Positions 59,807-64,000 of a DNA stretch of 64,000 nt are shown piece by piece. Positions within the stretch are counted from its first letter, which is position 1; the number at the start of each line of letters is the position of its first letter. The translations under genes were made by a program, and so were the position numbers. The notes under the pieces are model-generated. The model saw only the letters and a program-made list of their open reading frames with translations. It had not been told where the DNA came from and searched no databases. The DNA lies in assembly GCF_020510425.1 (NCBI RefSeq), contig NZ_JAHBAH010000001.1, positions 558,001-622,000 of the forward strand. Direction: 5' to 3'. The stretch comes from Quatrionicoccus australiensis. GTDB lineage: Bacteria > Pseudomonadota > Gammaproteobacteria > Burkholderiales > Rhodocyclaceae.

Positions 59807-61102
59807 ATGCCAGACCAGCATCCGGATTCCAGCCAAAAGACCGACCACGTTTCGGCAACGAGCCTTGGCGTTTCTGCCGGGATGCTCAACAACACGCCGG
59901 TGCCCTGTACCGACATTCTCGACACCAACCCGGTGCCCTGCTTCGTGATCGACGCCCAGCATCGCGTCATCCAGTGGAACAAGGGATGCGAGCAGTTGCT
60001 GGGGATCAGCGCCGCCGAAATGCTCGGCACCAGCAACCACTGGCAAGCCTTTTATCCCAGCCGTCGTTCAACGCTGGCAGACCTCATTGTCGATGAGCGG
60101 GTTGAAGCCTTGGCCGACGAACTCTATCGCGACAAGAATCTGCGCCGGTCAGCGATCATCGCCGACGCCTACGAAGCCGAAGCATTCTTCCCGCAGATGA
60201 CGCCGGAAGGGCGGCATTTTTTCTTTACCGCTGCACCGCTGCGCAGTCCGGATGGCAAGATCATCGGGGCCGTCGAAACCCTGCAGGACGTCAGCGCACA
60301 ACGCCGGGCGGAGCAGGCACTGCAGGACTCGCACGACCGACTGGAACAGGAAGTCGCACTACGCACCGCAGAATTGCTGGAATCAAATCGTCAGCTCGCG
60401 ATCAGCCTGCACCGGGCGGAAGAAGCAAGCCAGCTGAAATCCGCATTTCTGGAAATGCTCACGCTCGAACTCAAGACCCCACTCAACGGCATCATCGGCA
60501 TTGCCGAACTGATCCGCAAAGATCCGAATGCGGCGGAGAACATCGAGTACGCAGCCATCATTCACGAAAGTGGCTCCCGCCTGTTCAAATTGCTCGACGA
60601 CATGCTCAATCTCACCGAAATCAAGGCGGGCGAGGCGAAAGTCATTGCATCGCCAAGTTGCACGCGCGAACTGATCGAATCATTGGTACGGGAAAACGCA
60701 CCGAACGCCGAGAAAAAGGGAATCGCGCTCAATCTGCAGTTTGCGAGAAACAGCCCGGAGATCGTGTGCAATGATCCCCGGCGCATGACACGAAGCCTGG
60801 CGCCGCTCATCGAGAATGCCATCAGATTCACGCAAGAGGGCGAGGTGACCATCGACGTGGAACGCGAGCACAACGAGATCGTCATCTGCGTTAGCGACAC
60901 CGGCCCCGGTGTCCCGCCCGACGCACGGGAAAACATTTTCGAGATATTCCGTCAGGGACAACTGCAGCAGCAATTCCAGGGCGGATTGGGGCTGGGCCTG
61001 GCACTCGCCCGCGCCGAGGCCGAACTGCTTGGCGGCAGCCTGATCCTCGACCCGCAACAAGGAACGACCGGGGCGCGTTTCATTCTGCGCCTGCCGATCT
61101 AG
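59807..61102 (+). CDS. PAS-domain histidine-kinase-like protein lacking the phospho-acceptor histidine
   Basis: 431 residues from the ATG at 59807; an upstream TTG would add 14 residues. PAS domain about 35-155 (ILDTNPVPCFVIDAQHRVIQWNKGCEQLLG), coiled linker, HisKA-like region about 200-270, HATPase_c about 310-430 with N box PLIENAIRFT, DTGPGVP and GLGLGLALA. No TM segment, so cytoplasmic. In the H box the expected SHELRTPL reads TLELKTPLNG: residue 220 is Leu (CTC, 60464-60466) instead of His. The ATP-binding half appears intact. It may be a pseudokinase regulating other kinases, possibly the hybrid kinase encoded next. Confidence 0.85.
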   Translation: MPDQHPDSSQKTDHVSATSLGVSAGMLNNTPVPCTDILDTNPVPCFVIDAQHRVIQWNKGCEQLLGISAAEMLGTSNHWQAFYPSRRSTLADLIVDERVEALADELYRDKNLRRSAIIADAYEAEAFFPQMTPEGRHFFFTAAPLRSPDGKIIGAVETLQDVSAQRRAEQALQDSHDRLEQEVALRTAELLESNRQLAISLHRAEEASQLKSAFLEMLTLELKTPLNGIIGIAELIRKDPNAAENIEYAAIIHESGSRLFKLLDDMLNLTEIKAGEAKVIASPSCTRELIESLVRENAPNAEKKGIALNLQFARNSPEIVCNDPRRMTRSLAPLIENAIRFTQEGEVTIDVEREHNEIVICVSDTGPGVPPDARENIFEIFRQGQLQQQFQGGLGLGLALARAEAELLGGSLILDPQQGTTGARFILRLPI

Positions 61103-61494
61103 GCAACCGGCTTGCGCTAACCGGGCATGGCAAATTCGGCCGGCGGGCAGGGTCGACCGGACGGGGTGGCAATTCTCGCCAATTTTGCATACATCAATTT
61201 TTCTCCCGACCAGGATTGATACCATCAGCCAAGTCACCATAAAGATCCAGGCCTGCCGGGTGACAAGCCCCCGTCCTGCCACATGACTGCGCCGCCCCCT
61301 CGATACTGCAGGCTGCGCCACGCCATTCAGACAGCGGGATGGCTTTGTTCACTCCCTCCTCTCAGGCCTTTGAACGCGACGATGAAAAGCCCATCCGCTG
61401 CCAACTGTTTCAGGCAACGCGCCGCCAGAGCGGAAAGTGCCCCTGGCCTGTTACCGACAAAAACCGACGTCGCCAACAGCAAGGGGCGATAGCG
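61103..61494. other. Intergenic region before the hybrid kinase gene
   Basis: About 390 GC-rich bases with no convincing ORF, RNA or repeat. Only a ribosome site (AAGGGG, just before 61495) is clear. Confidence 0.55.
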
Positions 61495-64000
61495 ATGCGA
61501 AATACGGCAAGCCGCTCGACTCACTGGCCCGGCGTGAAAGCCATCCTGCTGCTGATCGTCATCTGGACAATTCTCGTACTTTCCTCGTTACTCACCCAGC
61601 GCGAACAACTGAACCGGACGGCGAACGCCCTCGCCCGCATCGATGCCGTTGCCAATCTCAAGAAAGACATGTCGATCCGCAAGTGGGCATCAAGTGTCGG
61701 CGGCGTTTTCATCCGCGAGGAGCATCTGCGCCCCTTCAACTCGCTGGAGGAAGCCGAGCACGTTTTCGTCGCTCAGGCCAATGGCGAATACCTGCGCCTG
61801 GTTTCCGTCACACCGATGCACCTGCTGCTCGCCATCCAGGAAACCAGCAACAGCGCCTTCGGCGGGCGCGAACGGCTGACCTCGAAGCAGTTGCGCAATG
61901 TCGAAAACGCTCCCGACGACTGGGAATCAAGCGCACTGGAGGCGCTGAGCAAAGGCTCCGAGTTGGTGACTGAATCGGTTCCGGCCAAGGGCTCGCATGG
62001 CCTGATGCGGGCGATGATTCCGATGCGCATGGAAAAGGAATGCCTGGAATGTCACCGCGACACGCTGGTCCCGGTTGGCGGCCTGCGCGGCGGCGCGACC
62101 ATCTCGATCAATCTGAACGCCTACCGTGCTGCCCAGGAACCCACCTGGCACGCCATCCAACTCTGGCACTTTGGCATCTGGATCATCGGCTTGGCCGGCT
62201 TCATGAGCTTCGCTTACCTGGCCCGCCGGCGCAATATGGAAAGAACCCGGCTCGACGAAGAGCGCCACGAAAACGAGATGGCTTTCGGCGCCATGGCCGA
62301 AGGTGCCGTGATTACCGACGCCAACGGCAGCATCCTCTGGGTCAATGATGCCTTTTGCCGGATCAGCGGTTACCAGCGCGACGAAGTGATTCACCAGAAC
62401 CCGCGCCTGCTCAAGTCGGGCCGGCATGATGCAGCGTTTTACCAGCAACTGTGGGCCCAACTGATAGAAAAAGGCCATTGGCGCGGAGAACTCTGGAACC
62501 AGCGCAAGTCGGGCGAGATCTTTCCCGAAGAAATCTCGATCCAGGCCCTGAAGGGACCGGATGGCCGGATGCGCCGCTTCATATCGATTTTTTCCGACAT
62601 CACCGAGCGCAAGCGTATCGAGCAGGAACTGCAGAACTACCGGGAAGACCTCGAAGAGCAGGTGCGCAAGCGCACCGAGGAACTGACCGAGGCGCGCGAT
62701 GCGGCCGAGGCAGCGAATCGCTCCAAATCGACCTTCCTCGCCAACATGAGCCACGAACTGCGCACTCCGCTCAACGCCGTGATCGGTTTTTCGCAACTGA
62801 TGGAAAAAGACCCGGCCCTGGCCGAACTGCAACGCCGTCATGTCGAAATCATCAATCACTCCGGCAATCACCTGCTGACCCTGATCAATGACGTACTGGA
62901 GCTCTCCAAGATCGAGTCGGGCAAGATGGAGATGCACCAGGAGGAAATCGATCCGGCCAACCTGCTCGAACAGGTCGTCGGCATGATGCGCCTGCGCGCG
63001 GAACAGGCCGGACTGGCACTGCATCTCGAAGCCGCCGATCTGCCGGCGACGGTCATCCTCGACCCGCTGATGCTGCGCCAGGTCTTGCTCAACCTGCTAT
63101 CGAACGCCATCAAATTCACCCCACGGGGCAAGGTTTCCCTGAGCGTGCACAACGCCAGCCTGGACGACGATCGAGTGCGCCTGTCTTTTTGCGTGCGCGA
63201 CACCGGCATCGGCATCCGGCCGGAAGACCAGGGCCGGATTTTCCGTCCCTTCGAGCAGGCCGGCGTGCCGCAGCAAGGCGGCACTGGCCTGGGCCTGAGC
63301 ATCAGCCAGCAATACGTGGCGATGATGGGCGGTGAACTGACGCTTGAATCAACGCCGGACGTGGGTTCCTCTTTCAGCTTCATGCTCACCGTGAGCGCCG
63401 GCAAGCACGGCCTGAGCAGGCCGGTGAAAGGGCGTGTCGTCGCACTCGAAGCGGCACAGCAGGGGCGCCACGTTCTGGTGGTGGACGACATTCCCGAATC
63501 CCGCCTGCTCGTGCGCTCGCTGATCGAACCGCTGGGTTTCCGGGTCAGCGAGGCTGCCAGCGTCAGCGAGACGAAGAGCGCCATGCGGAACGAGTCGCCC
63601 GACCTCATTTTCATGGACTGGTTTCTGCCCGACGGAAACGGGCTGGATGCCATCCGGCACATTCGCAGCGTGCACGGACCAGCCCGGCCGCGCATCGTCA
63701 TGCTGACCGCCAATGCCCTCGAAAAAAGCCGCGAGGCCGCTCTTGCCGCCGGTGCCGATGACTTCCTGAGCAAGCCGTATGAGGAAGACGAGCTTTATGC
63801 GACACTGGAAAGGCAACTCGCCATTCATTTCACCCGTCGGCAAACACAGACTGAGCCGGCAACATTGGGCAGCGCCGGCGAGATATCCGCCACCGACCTG
63901 CTTGGGCTGCCGCCCGAAATTCGCGCCCGCCTGGCCCAGGCTGCCATTTCCCTGAACCCGGAACAAATCGCTACGGCCTTGCACGAACTCGCCAGCGACT
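61495..64000 (+). CDS. Hybrid sensor histidine kinase with haem-type periplasmic sensor, truncated by window end
   Basis: 835 codons visible, start ATG 61495 with AAGGGG upstream; no stop before the window ends. TM1 about 16-34, periplasmic Tll0287-like/DUF3365 domain with haem c site CLECH (183-187), TM2 about 223-245, PAS with PAC (about 263-385), HisKA with phospho-acceptor His420 (NMSHELRTPL), HATPase_c (NLLSNAIKFT, RDTGIGI, GTGLGLSIS) and a receiver domain (about 655-785; DD at 664-665, Asp708, Lys760 in SKPYEE). Sequence after 800 may begin an HPt domain. A covalent haem suggests sensing of redox or a gas. Confidence 0.92.
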   Translation, partial: MRNTASRSTHWPGVKAILLLIVIWTILVLSSLLTQREQLNRTANALARIDAVANLKKDMSIRKWASSVGGVFIREEHLRPFNSLEEAEHVFVAQANGEYLRLVSVTPMHLLLAIQETSNSAFGGRERLTSKQLRNVENAPDDWESSALEALSKGSELVTESVPAKGSHGLMRAMIPMRMEKECLECHRDTLVPVGGLRGGATISINLNAYRAAQEPTWHAIQLWHFGIWIIGLAGFMSFAYLARRRNMERTRLDEERHENEMAFGAMAEGAVITDANGSILWVNDAFCRISGYQRDEVIHQNPRLLKSGRHDAAFYQQLWAQLIEKGHWRGELWNQRKSGEIFPEEISIQALKGPDGRMRRFISIFSDITERKRIEQELQNYREDLEEQVRKRTEELTEARDAAEAANRSKSTFLANMSHELRTPLNAVIGFSQLMEKDPALAELQRRHVEIINHSGNHLLTLINDVLELSKIESGKMEMHQEEIDPANLLEQVVGMMRLRAEQAGLALHLEAADLPATVILDPLMLRQVLLNLLSNAIKFTPRGKVSLSVHNASLDDDRVRLSFCVRDTGIGIRPEDQGRIFRPFEQAGVPQQGGTGLGLSISQQYVAMMGGELTLESTPDVGSSFSFMLTVSAGKHGLSRPVKGRVVALEAAQQGRHVLVVDDIPESRLLVRSLIEPLGFRVSEAASVSETKSAMRNESPDLIFMDWFLPDGNGLDAIRHIRSVHGPARPRIVMLTANALEKSREAALAAGADDFLSKPYEEDELYATLERQLAIHFTRRQTQTEPATLGSAGEISATDLLGLPPEIRARLAQAAISLNPEQIATALHELASD

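Noticed and set aside
1..64000. CRISPR array, tRNA, rRNA, prophage or intact IS
   Set aside because: None found on reading; direct repeats present are short operator arrays or the two MITE-like copies.

Overview
The window is GC-rich bacterial chromosome with betaproteobacterial features, most like Rhodocyclaceae (Dechloromonas/Azonexus/Zoogloea-type). The grounds are the c-type cytochrome modules, a QseBC-like two-component pair, a permuted two-piece ssrA (tmRNA) gene, and an EpsE/EpsL/Wzc exopolysaccharide cluster. This placement comes from gene content and was not tested by any search. No tRNA, rRNA, CRISPR array, prophage or intact transposase was seen.

Layout. (1) 1-4927: tail of a heavy-metal-type RND efflux operon (adaptor fragment, pump, DUF3240 protein, outer-membrane channel). 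(2) 5136-12424: respiratory and redox block. It has a sulfide:quinone-reductase-like flavoprotein and a membrane-anchored octaheme tetrathionate-reductase-family cytochrome with its cytochrome b. Divergent from these is a DUF1924 cytochrome - diheme cytochrome - cytochrome b - response regulator - sensor kinase operon. The divergent promoter region carries four TTAAG-type hexamers at exact 11-bp spacing, a likely site for the response regulator. (3) 12474-21205: fatty-acid module on the minus strand. A tetR-fadE-thiolase-degV-fadB operon is followed by a separate fadL. The tetR and fadL promoters share a near-identical 18-bp operator in the same position relative to the -10 box. (4) 21515-25733: DUF5710 protein, TviB-type UDP-GlcNAc dehydrogenase, permuted ssrA with tag ANDEHFAIAA, an OmpH/Skp-like chaperone and a phosphomanno/phosphoglucomutase.

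(5) 24357-50953: a large exopolysaccharide locus, almost all on the minus strand. The assembly and export machinery is EpsL-like barrel, EpsE/Wza-like lipid-side exporter, Wzc kinase, PHP phosphatase and a TPR protein. An AT-rich, probably horizontally exchanged interior (about 31.3-44.4 kb) follows: kdsA, flippase, KpsC/KpsS-type Kdo transferase, acetyltransferase, two other glycosyltransferases, polymerase, kdsD, a secreted sialidase-fold protein, an epimerase, galE and an O-acyltransferase. It ends with a polyprenyl-phosphate sugar transferase, a small Gly-rich exported protein, an O-antigen ligase/polymerase, LapD and PMM/PGM. Synthesis of Kdo (kdsD, kdsA) next to a Kdo-transferase-fold enzyme suggests a Kdo-containing polymer. 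A LapD c-di-GMP receptor and a LapG periplasmic protease bracket the variable part, so adhesin retention and polysaccharide production may be controlled together.

(6) 51173-64000: MltD-like lytic transglycosylase, phosphoglucomutase, a PAS-GGDEF-EAL protein, folA and folB, two small Gln-rich proteins sharing a C-terminal motif, a PAS histidine kinase whose phospho-acceptor His is replaced by Leu, and a truncated hybrid kinase with a haem-type periplasmic sensor. Two copies of a MITE-like repeat lie at 52620-52807 and 59497-59710.
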